A stretch of 64,000 bases of DNA from Patiria pectinifera (GCA_029964075.1 CM057149.1:39514900-39578899); one strand, 5' to 3'. Shown: positions 33,623 through 47,200, counted from the stretch's first letter. Notes: generated by a model from the letters alone, not told the origin. Translations and numbers: made by a program.

Positions 33623-35333
33623 ACCTGGTGCAGGTGGCAAACTCCCGGCGTGAGTGGGTGGCAATGGACGCTACTCCTATGCTACCAACCATGGCACACT
33701 ACGGACACCACGGTAGATGCAACCCGAGTTGGCAGGGTTGAGATAACACAGCGCACAGGGCAGATACCTGCTTGCTCAGTATACACGTTCTCATCTCATC
33801 CAAAAAAGGGCAAAATCAGTTGCATTATTTAGTCTGTTATCTGTGGTCTTCAACATTGTTATTATACTCCGCCCGTAGATGATGCACGAAAAACATAAAG
33901 GTTGCGTACAGTAACCCAAAGCGCGTACGTGATGATCATTTCCTGTTTCACATGCACAGTAAACCCAGTAAATGTTTATTACACGACTCAGCAAAAACTA
34001 ACGTCGCATCCCTGTGTGGAGGTAGGAATGGTGATAGTGCGAGTGCACTGCATAGCACCGCGCGACTGCTTAGATTCTTAGGCCTATTTTAATTACTCAT
34101 CGTTGCATATCATTATCGAAGCAACGTGGAACCTTGTCGACGTGTAACTATCGTTTCGAGTCAAGGTCGTGTGGCACTGCGCTCACCCCAAAGTCGTCCT
34201 TTTGAACTGCAAGTGCGTTTGTTTATTGTTGTGAGGTATAACCAAACCGTACCTTGCTATCTACCGTAGACGAGTTTCTATGCTGTATTTTCCGTCTTGT
34301 ATATACCGCTCACGCTAAACAACACACATAATGCAACACGCACACGTGCACAGACCAACGGTTAAGCGTAGTGATTTCGAGTGCCTCGTCATCCGCCTAT
34401 GTAACTCCACCCGTATACTTCAGATTTTTTCAATTATATCCAACTGTTCGGTCTAACGAACCTAATTTATAGTTTGATGAGCGACCGTCGTTCAGCGACC
34501 TTTTTGTATAGAGACTGTTGACCCATGATTGCATACATGGGTTGATAAACGCTGACTTGCTCCACTGATTTCATATTTCTTGTTCCCACCGGCACGGTAT
34601 TGCCTACTCCTAGATTTCAATACTCATCAATATCCGGGGTTACAGCACGTGAAATATGTCAGCATAATGTGTGTATTATTCGGTGCATTTTGTACACGTG
34701 GTGATGAATACTCACATCACATCGGCAATCGTGCCTCTGAGCTGCCTACTTTCCTCCGCACACGATGAGCAAATGAAGCGCTTTCACATGCCGCACTGTC
34801 GCAGCACTGACCGTTATCTCGGCACACACACCGTACCGCCCTCAGCATCAGGCTTAAAGCCACCAACTGTCTTCTCTTTGCCCGACTGCCCCATACACCC
34901 AATCAGCCCATATACCCATCATTGGCTTACATGACTGTGACGTCACACTGCGTGCCGTTGAATATTTATGTCGAAAATCGATGCTCAGCGCTTCACCACT
35001 CACACCGAAATCACCACCGTCTCTCTTTCTGTCTTTCTACAGAAAAAAAAGCGACAGTCAGTGCAAAGAATCAATGTCAATCCGACGTGTCCCCTTTCAC
35101 TTGAAGACATATTCAGAGCTACTAGTGGCGAATTTGACAACTGTGGGTGTACTTGCAGGGTTGTCAAATCCTCCCCTACCATCTGGAAGGTCGTGGGTTC
35201 TGATCGATACTGACCATCACCCCCCCCCCGCCTTCCCCTCCCCTCGCACTTACGGTTCCTTACGCTCCGTTGATCACACTACACCGTTCCATCTATCTCG
35301 ACTACCAGCGACCTCCTGAGTAGTGTTCTTTCT

Positions 35334-35358
35334 TGTCTGTCTGTCTGTCTGTCTGTCT
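35334..35358. repeat. (TCTG)n microsatellite
   Basis: Six consecutive CTGT-type units. Confidence 0.9.
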
Positions 35359-35503
35359 CGTTTGTGGAGTAGCCTAGGCCTACATCACCACGGAACTGCT
35401 ACCCTCGCCGCTGTTGAATACGTCGCTACTGGCATTTGTTCCGTCTTCAGGTTCTGCCGATGAAACGAAACGGTCAGGTGTGGTACCGAATACCTTGTGT
35501 GCG

Positions 35504-35596
35504 ATGATCTTACGACAGTTGTTGTCTTTGATGGTGATATGTGCCTGGTGCCTTGAGACAATTGAGGCCCGCACGTGTGTGACTGATAATCTCCAG
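35504..35596 (+). CDS. Candidate first coding exon with signal peptide, plus strand
   Basis: A Met followed by ILRQLLSLMVICAWCLETIEA looks like a cleavable signal peptide, and the frame then reads RTCVTDNLQ up to CTCCAG/GTATCT, a plausible phase-0 donor. The frame stays open upstream to a Met at 35414. I could not find a matching next exon, so this may be a chance frame or the 5' end of a gene running right. It lies about 1.9 kb from, and divergent to, exon 1 of the minus-strand receptor-like gene. Confidence 0.25.
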
Positions 35597-37110
35597 GTAT
35601 CTCTCTGTTACGCAGAAAGTGCATTAGCTTTGGTTTACAAGATTGGTTGGAAATATGACAGTTCATTATAAACACATTAAAGCAAACCATTAGTGTAACA
35701 TAATCATTGAAATCAATACCCCTTATGACAATAATGTTATCCATTTTAGTAATTGGTCTCTGCTCACAATATATCACTGTTGAGAACTGTACTATTAGAG
35801 CACGAATTCTAATTGATTTGATTAGTCGCAGTGTGCCATCGGGACCTGTGCGTCCGTCACAGTGAAGTATCACGGGGCCAACTTGCCTGGCCTGGCGTCG
35901 CCGAGTACAAAGCAGAATCTAATTACGACACAGGATTTGGGCGCCAGCGAGCCTGTATATTATAATGTTGTTTCCTTCAAAAGATTAACCAATGTTATAG
36001 TTTTCTCTCCAGAACTTGCTCCTTTCTATACGGTACTAAGTGGCGCTGCTTGCCTCATTTCTTTCCGTTCTCACTGGTAGATTTTGTTCAACATGTGCGC
36101 ACGACGCCGCAGTGTGCGCTTTTAGGCGAGCGTTGGTCATAATAGTCGTATTAATTACACAATGTTTTGCGTTTCCTTGACAATATTTTTGTGTAGGCGA
36201 GTAGCTGTTAACATTACCCTCACCATCGTGGAATCTTTTAAAGGCGAGAAGGGTGGACACTTGAGGAATTGCTGTTAACAACGAGTTGATCTACATTACA
36301 CAAAAACTACATCACTTTGCTTTCAGAATCGTCAATGAGTTGAGGTGATATAGACATACTTGCGTTCGATTCCTGCATTTACACCACAATTACAATGCTT
36401 TTAAAGCACATCTTCCCAATCCAGCCTAGTTGGTACCCATCTATTCATAGGTCTATAGGTCATTTGCATTAGCTGCAAAGTCTTTTTTCCTGCCATAGAC
36501 GAAGACACACTAGTTCAGATATACTGGTTGTCCACAGACCTCGACAAATTTTCAAGCCGCAGACAAGACAGAATTACAAAGTATTTCGGATAGGGTTACT
36601 GATGGAGTGAACTAGGCGCCATATTAGGATCTTGGTAGTCGAATGCACTCTTTATTTGCCGTTCGTGATCGGACTACGGCAAGCGTCATTTTGCACGACG
36701 CTCGAGTCATTTTGTGCGACGCGTTTCCTGCGCCAAACGGAAATGAATTCTCCCAACGCCGAGTGAGTTATCACCTGCAGTATCCTGGCAAGCAAAGAAA
36801 CCAAATGATCATTACATTTCTCTGGTGTTGTTTACTATATAGAGTCTAAGATCTGTCTTTTACAAAATGGTAAAAGCAATGTCGATTGTGATGCACGAAA
36901 AAGCTCCTCGCATAGCTCTACGGATACCAAGAAACTTAGCTGAAAACCAAGATAGTGCCAAATAATATATAGCTGATTGTGTTTGATGAGCTTGAGAAAT
37001 TTAAAATAACATCTAAATAATCATGGAGACATATCGGGCATTTATAGTTTGTACCTGCCGCAACTTGGCAAATAGAATTGTTGTGATCGTGCAATTCTCT
37101 CAGAGCGTTA

Positions 37111-37128
37111 GTAGTTATTAATAACTAC
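37111..37128. repeat. Perfect 18-bp palindrome
   Basis: GTAGTTATTAATAACTAC is self-complementary, with no spacer. Confidence 0.9.
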
Positions 37129-40100
37129 CTTGGAGAGTTGATGGTTTCTGATTGGTCGAGACTCGATCACGTGGCCGGTCATTAACGGTGATAATGGACC
37201 GGCTTCAAAGATCAAGCGAATAAATGGCCCCTGAACCAGCATTGATCAAGCCCCGTTCAGCCCCATGCAAGCCAATGATTGGTCAAAATATAGTAACAGT
37301 CCTACGGTAGCCTTTAACAATTGAGCACTGCACATGCGCTCAACCCCCATCGCGTGAGACTGACGCGCGCGCGTAAGGAAGTTTTGAAACGACATCGTAC
37401 AGCAGTGCAGTATATACTGAGGATGTTTACGATGAAAGCGTAGATCCGATTTATTTTCTTTGAAACACTTCACCCACCGACATATTTACCTTTGCTAAAC
37501 CAAGCATCTTTGTAATTCCGGACACAAGGAATGTGTAAACGAGATTTCAGCTTCCTCCATCAGGTAAAGATATGAAAACATTGTTGTAATTTGTTTCGCT
37601 ACGGCAGCAGTTTCTGTTGAGTTTACGTCGTTATAGCTGTTAAGCTAAAATATGGCCCATGAACATGAACACAAAAAGTCTGGAAATATCGCCGGAAAAA
37701 AGTCACAAAATTGGAGCATTTTAACTGTTTATTTCGTTAAAAAGGTATTTACGGTCCATTAACAGCGGTCACCCCCACACCCGGTCATTATCACGCAGTG
37801 AAGACCGGCTCCTGACACTGTTATTCCCTTAGTAACTCTATGAAGAAATATTGGGCTCTGCCGCTCTGGCAACATTACATCCTCTCATGAAATCAGCACA
37901 TTTGAGCAATAGTAACATTGTGTGCGCAAAATTGGCGCTGCTACTGTGGTTCTAAGTCAGCTGTTACGTAATAACCCAAATGGCATGAATGTAGCCTTGC
38001 TTTCAAGTTCCAACCATACTGTGCAAAGGGTACATAAATATCCACAATAAAGGTTTTCTGGTTGGAGAGAAAATCAACTTCATGGAGGACAACTACGATG
38101 CAATCAGTTCAGACAAGGTGCCTTACACCTGCAATGATGGTGATCGCCGGCACCATACCAATGTTTTAAAGAATGTGTGATGACTGTTCATAAACGGTCA
38201 CCGACATATTTGACAAATTAGCATCTTCCAATATCCTTTCCAGCGAATGTACCGAAAACTCAAAAGCAGCTAGCTTGAACCGACCCGTGTAATTTCAAAG
38301 GAATGCAGCATTGTGCGATCACACATCGCGACTCCACAAGTGCAATGTCAAGTACACAGTATACGGCTAATTTGCGGACGGGTGTTTACTTTTGAGACGG
38401 CAGTGCCGCCGAGGGGATTCCGGTAAATCATCCTGCCCCAGGATGGAATTATAGATGGCTAGCAATATACACAAAGCTAGAGAGCCTTGATCGTTAAAGG
38501 CTCAAGCGAGAGTGGTTTTTTTTTCGTGAGAGATAAATTACGTCCGCCAGAGGTTAACCGCGCTGTCCAAGAGGCAAATACTGCGGGGATTGTATGCACA
38601 AGTAAGTCTACATCTGCCTCCTGATTCATCTCACCATGTCTTATTTCTCCATGATCTCTCCGTGCGGACTAAACTCGCAAAAAAAACCAACAGATTTTGG
38701 TTAACAAACTTAGCAAAAGCACTTCAAAACAGCAGAATCAATGAAATCATCATCACCTTTATCATGAAGTATGGATATTTTTTAGCACAACATGTGGCTG
38801 CTTCGGCACGAGGGGTTTATCTTGCTGTTTACGAATTGAAAGCCGTTCTAATATAAATTTCATCTCCTGCATCTAATTTCTAATTCATTCTTGACTCAAT
38901 TCTTGCGACTTCCCACAAGTGACTGCTGACGATACCGATATGGATGTTTGAGGGTGTGATACGTGGTCCTGCCTGCCCGGGCATCCAGTAACAATTGCAG
39001 GGACTGTCGATCAATACTGAACCCAATTCTGTACTTCAAGCAACCTGCTCGATAAAAACTGCCACAATATGACGAAAATTGATCTGAATTTACCTAACAG
39101 TCGCCATCGACCCGGTCGATTTAGCAAATAAATTCGACTGAATTTTAAATTTCTAGGAGTTAATTTGGAAAAAAAATACTGTCACTTTTTAAATGTTAAA
39201 TCCGGTTTCCCCTTTATTTATGTTTTCACACGTTCATGAGATGTATCCCATCTTCTGTATAATTTACAACTCAAATTTAATAATGAATGGCAGCTGAAAG
39301 GGAAAACTGAATAAAGAGAACTATGCGAGTATTAGATGACTGACCTTTAAAATAAAGCCCAAGTCCACGTACATTGATGATTATACACGCGATGCGGGCG
39401 GCACCTGTGTTGGATGTGAACTGATGCATAAATGAGTATCTGCCATCTGCTACAACCCATGCTCGTTTGTGAAGTGAAGTAGGTGAGATGGACAGTTCCT
39501 TTAAAACAAGCGAATGATGGTACAGTTGTATTAGGCCTAAATGCAAGCATTTACATTGTTTAAACAATTATGTTAATTTATATTCAAGTTACTCGTGACA
39601 AAATCTTTTGAGAAATGGCATCAGTCCATTTTTTTTTTTGCGGGGGGGGGGGGCGGTATAGGTCTACATACAGAACCCATTCTCAACTGTTCTATCCCTT
39701 TCGAAAACTTTTCTGGTTCTAACTCACCGTTTACAAAACCCAAAGCAATTGAAGTGCATCAGAAACTATCAACAAGAACCAACTTTAACAGCAATGTGCC
39801 AAATACTAGGTTTATGTTCTTGCCACTTACGGACCATTTCAGAACCGTCTGAGTAATGAGTGAACAAGACACTGCCCTGATTGGTACAGAGCCCTACGAA
39901 CTATGTGCGGGAGCTACTGCAAAATTGAAAACATTTGCAAAAAAGCTTAGATTGACACGGACAATTTGTTCGGACATCTGATTTTTGGATCAACGTTCTC
40001 CTCTCCCTGGTTGTGAATCTTCCTTTATCCTATCACGAGTCCATGCACAGACCTCTTGAAACACAACCAACTACGTGAGCTGTGCGCACGAACCACAGAG

Positions 40101-40648
40101 GTAAACGAGAATTGTCACTGTCCTGAGGGAGAAATGCTGAAAGGATCTGGGGATGAGGGCAAATCTCCTTAAAGCTCATGGACTCTAGGGTTTCCGTCTC
40201 AGCGACGGCACTAGATCGTAAGACTGTCCCTTGACCGTGACTTCTAATGGAATATGAAGACCCACGGACAATCGACACAGCGCAGTGCATGATTGTTTTT
40301 ACGTCAGTTCTTAGCACAGTAATTAGACCACGCTTGACGAGATTTTTCTATGATGTGTTTTGAAGGGCACGTAGCAAGAACAAGCCTCCAGTGTACCGTT
40401 ACACAATTTCAATTTGGGCAGACGCCATGCCGCACAAGGGATTAGTACTTAAAGAGTGCAACGAACCCATCTCAGCTATAGCATAGACAGCGATCAAGTT
40501 GTCATGCAGACAGAGGATACAAGTCCAGGCCAGGCTAGTAAAGCTGGTCCAAGAATGCACAATATTATATTCAATTGAATCATATGTCTTGTCGTGCTAA
40601 TGGTCTACACCATAATATGGGCCTGATTTAGAAAGAGTTGTATTAACT

Positions 40649-40820
40649 CGAGTCAATGCCTCAACTCGAGTCCGACTCGAGTTACATTTTTTTGGTTTCT
40701 CGACTCGACTCGATTCGACTCGACTCGAGTCACAACGGGTCGCTGACTCGACTCGACGGATCACTGCGAGCACATGACTCGACTCGAGTCCCTCATCAGA
40801 AAACTCGAGTCGAAGGCTAA
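40649..40820. repeat. CTCGA-rich degenerate repeat
   Basis: CTCGA or its complement TCGAG/TCGAC occurs more than a dozen times in about 170 bp, partly as GACTCGACTCGA runs and partly as palindromic ACTCGAGT. Spacing is irregular and there is no reading frame. Confidence 0.75.
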
Positions 40821-41103
40821 TAACATTCGATAATTTTTGAAGAGGCGTTAACCTTACATTTTAACATCAAATTTAGCCAATAATTGACTATATTGGAAAT
40901 GACTGAGAAATGTCTTTAGATGCAAGATGAATATCATTTGATATTTATTTACCATTTTGGACATTTGGCCCAGAAATTAGTAATTTTTAGTGTTTTCTCA
41001 CCGTGTATTCAATTTTTTCTTAATCTCCCATCCGTCCAGAAATCCATTGCGAAAGTCATCGGGCTTATCAAGGCATTTTCCCACGTATTTACACACACTC
41101 CAT

Positions 41104-41330
41104 ATTATTTACCCAGGAGTAAATGGGTACCTGTGAGGGCAGAGATGGTTATTGTGATTGAGTTAGCTTCCTTGCGCCTAACAGGCTGCATCGAGCTGTA
41201 TACTCCCCAGGGAGCTGAGATGGTATATGGAATGTTTCATGGGCCCAATGAGCAGGGGTAATAATGATGTAGCGCCTTGAGCACCAGTCCTGGTGGATAC
41301 GTGCGCTTTATAAATATCCACTATTAAGAT
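41104..41330 (+). mobile_element. SINE family B, 5'-truncated
   Basis: It shares long identity with the fuller copy at 53341: ACCCAGGAGTAAATGGGTAC, GGCAGAGATGGTTATTGTGA, AACAGGCTGCATCGAGCT and CTCCCCAGGGAGCT. The tRNA head is absent. Confidence 0.7.
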
Positions 41331-41475
41331 GAAATTTGAGTCGGGGTGATTTATATTCAAAATGATTTTGCCCTCCGCCGACGTATTTTATAAACAGTGT
41401 ATACTCAGTGTTGTCCCGAGTGATTGTGAGAAACAAATCACAAACTACTTGGTGGGACTCGAGCCCACGACCTCG
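41331..41475 (-). mobile_element. SINE family A, minus-strand copy
   Basis: The complement of the family A tail (CACCCCGACTCAAATTTCAT, AACACTGAGTATACACTGTT-like) is followed by the complement of a B box, GGGACTCGAGCCCACGACCT. The A box is lost at the junction near 41475. Confidence 0.6.
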
Positions 41476-41560
41476 TGCCAGGGACAACACTGAGTATAAA
41501 GTGTTTACACGTCGGCGAAGGGGCAAAGCCCAATGTAAATCACTCCGATGCATATTCTAT
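41476..41560 (+). mobile_element. SINE family A, plus-strand tail
   Basis: AACACTGAGTATAAAGTGTT, CACGTCGGCGAAGGGGCAAA and ACTCCGATGCA follow the minus-strand copy directly, so the two partial copies are joined head to head. Confidence 0.6.
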
Positions 41561-41621
41561 GTATATGAACAGTTTGGTTGTTCACGCTGCTATATAAGAT
41601 TTGAATCAGCTAATAAACTCC

Positions 41622-41785
41622 GGCCAGCTCGGTAGTCAAGTGGTAAGACGCCTGCCTTAGTGTAGTAGGAGGTCGTGGGTTCGAGTATTTTGTGAATTTT
41701 GTTTTACAAGTACTCGGGAAAACATTGCGTATACAATGTTTATAAAAAAAACACATAACAGGCAAAACCCATTGTTGGAGTTACA
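41622..41785 (+). mobile_element. SINE family A, degraded copy
   Basis: The head GCTCGGTAGTCAAGTGGTAA and B box GTGGGTTCGAGT are clear. The tail keeps ACTCGGGAAAACA and GGCAAAACCC but is otherwise degraded. Confidence 0.6.
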
Positions 41786-42243
41786 AGTAATTTTATTTTC
41801 CCGCCCAAAATGGGGAAAAACATGCAAGGAGTTAACCTTATATTTTTAAAAAATCAAATTAGGCCAAAAATTGACTAGATTGGAAATGACTGAGAAATAC
41901 CTTTGGATGCAAGATGAATATCAATTATTGAAATGTATAGGCTAATCATAACATTTTGGAGATTCGGGGCAAAGAAGATTCACTTTTGGAACAGAAATTA
42001 ATCATTTTTCACTGTTTTCTCGCCACATATTCGACGCCATTTTTCTTTTTAATTGCACCATCCAGGGTATCATGAGGCATCTTAAATGTCCACCAAGTTT
42101 CAAGCAATTTTATTTTTCGGCCGAAATTAAAACGTTGTAAGGGGTTAACTTTACATGTTTAATTAAAGTTGGTCAAAACACCGACTTGTAATTTCTGGTA
42201 ACGAGTCAGATGCCTTTTGATGCAAGATGACTAGGCTTACTAC

Positions 42244-42277
42244 TATAGTATATATATATGTATATATATATATATCG
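42244..42277. repeat. (TA)n tract
   Basis: An alternating AT run with one G interruption, inside the third copy of the direct repeat. Confidence 0.85.
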
Positions 42278-42425
42278 ATAGGCTAGTTATTTTGACGATT
42301 TGGGCCAAAGAATATCAATTTTGACACCAGAAATAAATATTTTCACTTCACTTTCACCAACTCCTCGAAGCCATATTTCTTCTTAATTGGCACAACCGTC
42401 AAGAAATCGCGGGAAAGTGTTACAG

Positions 42426-43985
42426 TGTTTCATTTTATAGGAGAAACCATGCCTATAGGTATTCTTGATGTTGTGCAAGCAAGGATTCCACGCCAGTCTC
42501 ATCGTTAAAATTCAAACCAAATGACCCTTTCCATAAAATATTGGCTTTAACGGCAGAGCGTTCGCTACACTCATTATGCTCGACCTGACAACACGCCCGG
42601 TCTGCACTGCGGTCTGTGGTTATGTCTCTTTCTTTCCACTAATCCTTCCTGGCATTTTGTAGCGTCACTGTTACTATGGTTACTTGCTAAAATACCCTAA
42701 TAAATAATAAGGGATGTGCGGCATTCTCGTCTGCACGATAATAATAAGCATTTGCGAGCGTCGTCTTTAGCATAATGATAGTGGAGGGGAATCGTTACCG
42801 TCAAAAGAAGGCCCTGGAAAAAACGTTATTGTGACTATCACAGTTTAATATGGTATAATGACATTGATTTTGTAGCACTGCCACTATTACAGGTATGCCT
42901 TTTTATACGCAGACCGACCACCTGGTAAAATTGATACGGTAAATGTGAAGAACCGTATATAAAGAGCAATGCATAATGCATGAAGACCTACATGGGCTAC
43001 TCTGAAGCAATCTTCCACACAGGCTCTGCTCACCATGGCAAATTAAATACCTCAATACAGCGAGAATTGAGTTCCCTGCCGAACAATTATTCAACTGATT
43101 ATCTTCGAAATTATCGATAATTTTACGTTCACTTCACTCCCCATCTTCATCCATAGCTGTAACTGCATGTGTTCTGCGTTATTAGCTCTGCCAACTCTGC
43201 CCACTAGCTGACAATTAAATTAGTTAGAACCTATCACGTTGGAGGCGCATTGTGTACCTTTGACATTTCTGTACACGAGCAAATTTCAAATTCTAATTTC
43301 CAAAGAGTAAAACTCGGGACCAGACGATTTAGATTGAAAATCACCGTTACTTCTGAAAAAAAGAACCACTTCGGTCGAAACACTGAGCTATTCCATCAAA
43401 TGAATGTGCACACTAGGTGATTTTGTGCATATAGTTTCAGTGGGATGGAGTGAATTTGCACTCGATTTGATAGAATAGAATGAAGTTTCACACTTTGGAA
43501 ACAAGATTTATCTTTGAAGTATTCGTTCTTGAAGATCAGTTAAAAAAAATCAATCATCCTCGGTCCAATAGTTCAATCAAAATATTTATCAACAACATGC
43601 GCGCAAACATTGTTTGCAAGTGCCTTCAAAAATTGTGATGCTAGAAGCAAGTAACGAGCTTGCACTTCCTATACACATTAAAGGATGTTTATTCCAGATC
43701 CAAAATACTGCTTATTCAAACTATACCGCCCCAGCGCGGGCCCGGGAGTTGGTGCACTACGGTGAACGTAAGTTATGTAACATCCCATCTTCTCAGATTC
43801 CTCGGAAAACCCTCGTCAGAACTTGAGAAACATAGGGCCTACATTTACCATAGGACGACGAAAAATCGAAAGAAAAAAGAAAAATCGAAAAAAAAGAAAG
43901 AAACACACTCAACCACACCGTCACGGCTAGAAGTATATAATTCAATCTAAGTAGAGGCTGACGGATGATTGACGATATTTGGTAC
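42426..43985. other. Unassigned intergenic stretch
   Basis: No gene, RNA or repeat recognised. There is a lysine/asparagine-coding A-rich run near 43860-43910 that gives spurious frames. Confidence 0.4.
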
Positions 43986-44200
43986 ACATAACAGTAACAA
44001 TCTCCTGACGATGACTAGAGCAGGCTAGTCGAAACGTTGAGACCAAAGACAAGTTCTTTTAGAACTTAAAGCAGGACTGTTCTTATCAGAACAACACTAC
44101 TTAGCGAAAGTTGTTAATAAGCAGCACAAGTTCTTTTCAGAACTAAATATCTTCTAAGCAGTAGTTATTACCACATGGTGTTACCGCAAACCGAAACGAT
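43985..44200 (+). mobile_element. Penelope-like element terminal remnant with hammerhead-like core
   Basis: CTGACGA (44005-44011) is followed by one T, the six-base stem GACTAG/CTAGTC around AGCAGG, and GAAAC (44031). Downstream are three AGTTCTTTTCAGAACT-like inverted repeats and the end block CACATGGTGTTACCGCAAACC. Terminal repeats of Penelope-like retroelements are known to carry minimal hammerhead motifs; assignment here rests on this layout, not on a coding region. Confidence 0.5.
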
Positions 44201-47200
44201 ACTGATAGTAACAATCAAGGCCAACATCCAAATAAGGAAATTATTTGACGATTATGAATCGACAAACATGACAAGAGTTTTCTCATAGATTGAGTAGCGG
44301 CTAACGGTTCCTTGGGGTATGTACAGTTTATTCCACTGCACTTTCATACAACATACAAATCAATATATACGACAAGGTGCAAAACCATTAATGGAGTGTA
44401 CCTAAGGTCTGTTGCAAAACAATATAATACATGCCCATGTTTGTACATATTTTCCGATTTCATTAAGAAATTTTCTTTCAGATTCATCATCGGAAACCCA
44501 TTAAAAAATTAATGTAGGTGAACTATAAGGGGGAAAACGGTGGCGATTTTACTCCGATTAATCCTCCCAAGGGTAAATCAATCTACGTCTACAAGTAGAT
44601 TTTATCTCCACGTTTGTAAACAACATAACGCGTTGCATTCTGTCCGGCAAATGTACATGTATGCACCATAGGCCCCTGGTCACTGATAAACTGGATAATT
44701 TGGACATAATGTTGGTTTGTTGGGAATACACCTGCTCATAGTCCCCGTAGAAAACGCACTTTGCCCTGTGGTGCCAATTGGTGTAATAACTTGCCCCAAT
44801 CGCCAATTATCACACATGCAAGGCAGATGGTCTGGTGACAATACCGTAACTTCCCCCCAGGAGGAAGACGGGGAAATTGCAACCTGAACGTCCAATGCAA
44901 CATTGCACCTTCCCAACACACAAACACCTGCTAGATCTCCATCTGCTCATCTTTTACCTTTTTAATTTTGTTTTGGAACATCAGTTTCAGATAATGAATT
45001 GCAAACATGATTCGGAAATGCAAAATCTTTTTATAACTTTTCTGCAACGGCAAGCATGATTGGCGTGTTTCATATCAAGTCATGTGATACCAATAGAGCC
45101 TTGCACGGTGCGCCCTCACTGCGGTCCCATTTTGTTATTTAAAATACGTTACGATGAAAAGACAAAATGTCTACTAACATCCATATCACTGAGGAATAAA
45201 AAATTGTCCTCAGATGTGACGTCAGAGGCAATGGGTCTACATGTATTTTGTTCTCTTAATCAAGGTGCAATGTTATGTACATGTAATTTAAAGATTTGTA
45301 ATAGTTTTTAAAATAAATGAATTAAGTGTAGGTATATTCTTTTCCTCACTACTAAGTACATATTTTTTTCTAAATTACTGCTTACTTACTTTATTTTTTT
45401 GACGAACCTGTTGATTCTAATACTCTTTGTCTATAGGAGATATGGGATAAGTTTTTAAAACTGTTTCTGCGTTATCCATGCTTTTGACACTGAATGGGGG
45501 ACTCTCTATTTTTTATTTTTAATTTACAGATCTACATAATTACTTTTTTGTTTAAACTAATCCATATCATTTTTATGTGGAAATTGCGAATACATGTAAT
45601 TCAAATCAACTCAAATAAAAAACTTCATGCTTTGAAACAATGCCAAGACTTGTAAATACAGAAAACGCATAGGGATAATTTAGATTTGGAAATGCCAATG
45701 AAGTTGGAAAAAATGATTATCAAGTAATTACCCGACCCTGTTGCATGTTAGAACAAAACTCCCTTGCAAATATAGGTCATACTATGAATTTAGGGTCCAA
45801 AGTGTGACTTTGTTAGTGCCTCCGTCATCAAGAATGACTTTAAACGACTTTTTATTAGTTGAGTAGTTAGTTTGCTATTCATAATCACGGGCGACTGCAC
45901 CAAGAAGTGCATCAGAAGTATACATGTCAGATGCAACAGGGACAGGAACAAACCGGACCCCAAATATATAGAAAGGTGCACTTCTCTAAAAATGTTCATG
46001 CTTTTTCCGGAAAACTGAGGGCACTGTTGCTGTGATGTCTTTCCAGGAAGACATTGTTCAGTTTATGTGTTTTCTCTTCAAATTGTGAATCGAAAAATTT
46101 GCTCATTCAAAACATGAGAAAAGTTTTCTCACTGGCTTACTGCCATGTATTGTACAACGAATCAGCAAAAAAACCCAGAAAATGAATATTGACATCAGCA
46201 TAAAAATCAGAAAGGCACCAAAATACCATTGACAATGGCGAAACAAAAACTTAAAATAAGATTTAATGCGATACAAAGGTGTATTTTCAAAAACTGAATT
46301 ACAAAAAAACACTTTGCACGGGCCCTTTAACCTAATGAACAGTTTTGAAATCTGAAATTTTCAGACGAGGTATATATGCTCTGCCACAAAGGACCAGTGT
46401 CATGACTAACCGTTTGCATGCTTTTTACACTCATTGTCATGCAAAATTCTCATGAAAGGCAACATCACATTCACAAAATATTCAAGCTCAAGTCCTTCTA
46501 TTGCTACCGTAACGAAAATAAGGTACTTTAGGGCTCCTATACGACAAAGAACTCATTATGTTATTGGATTTGGATTTTTGAGGGCAAACTTGGGTAAAAA
46601 AATGACCAATAACAAAACTGATGTCTTGCAAAAACAGAAATAAAGTTATTCATTTGCCACAAAATTGATACAATGCAGAACATGCAGGCCTACTACTGCT
46701 ACAGGTTGAGAAGGTTGTAATGGAGTACAAAAAAGATTGGAATTGTGATCGTGAAGGTGCCCTAAATTACACCACCACTGAAAACAAGCACGGTGCAACA
46801 TGTATAATTACATTTATATAATACATAGATACATGTAAACATTATACATTCATAAAATACATCCACTGGACAATAATCCAAAATTGTAATATCCATCTGG
46901 CAATCACAAACGGCAAAATAAATACATTTATTTAACAATGAAAGAAAGTAAATAACTTAGTGAGTGGGTACAAAACACCTTAATTGCAAACAGGCTGACG
47001 TACAAGTAGGTTCATTAATATCTTTTTCCACTGACTTAAAGGACGACAACACATGAACCGGTCTTGCAAAGTGCATCTGCAAATGAAATAGCCGACACGG
47101 ACAGACTCAAAGCCTCTCAAATGGGAAAAGGGGCCGAGACGATGGATAGTGGTGAGTACAGATATTCAATCTGCATCACCTGTTATGGCTGAAATGGAGA

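Larger units (their letters stand above)
33665..40640. other. Upstream and intergenic stretch, mostly unassigned
   Basis: This interval should hold the 5' UTR and promoter of the minus-strand membrane-protein gene, but I see no clear core-promoter motif. Apart from the candidate exon at 35504, a (TCTG)n run at 35334-35358 and an 18-bp palindrome at 37111-37128, it contains nothing I can name. Confidence 0.45.
40841..42425. repeat. Threefold diverged direct repeat, interrupted by SINEs
   Basis: Blocks beginning near 40843, 41818 and 42128 share GTTAACCTTA, TTGACTA-like, GGAAATGACTGAGAAAT, TGATGCAAGATGA-like, TTTGG(G)CCA/GAAA and TTTTCAC-TTT-TCNCC motifs in the same order. The second and third are adjacent with a period of about 310 bp. 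SINE copies separate the first from the second. Confidence 0.6.
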
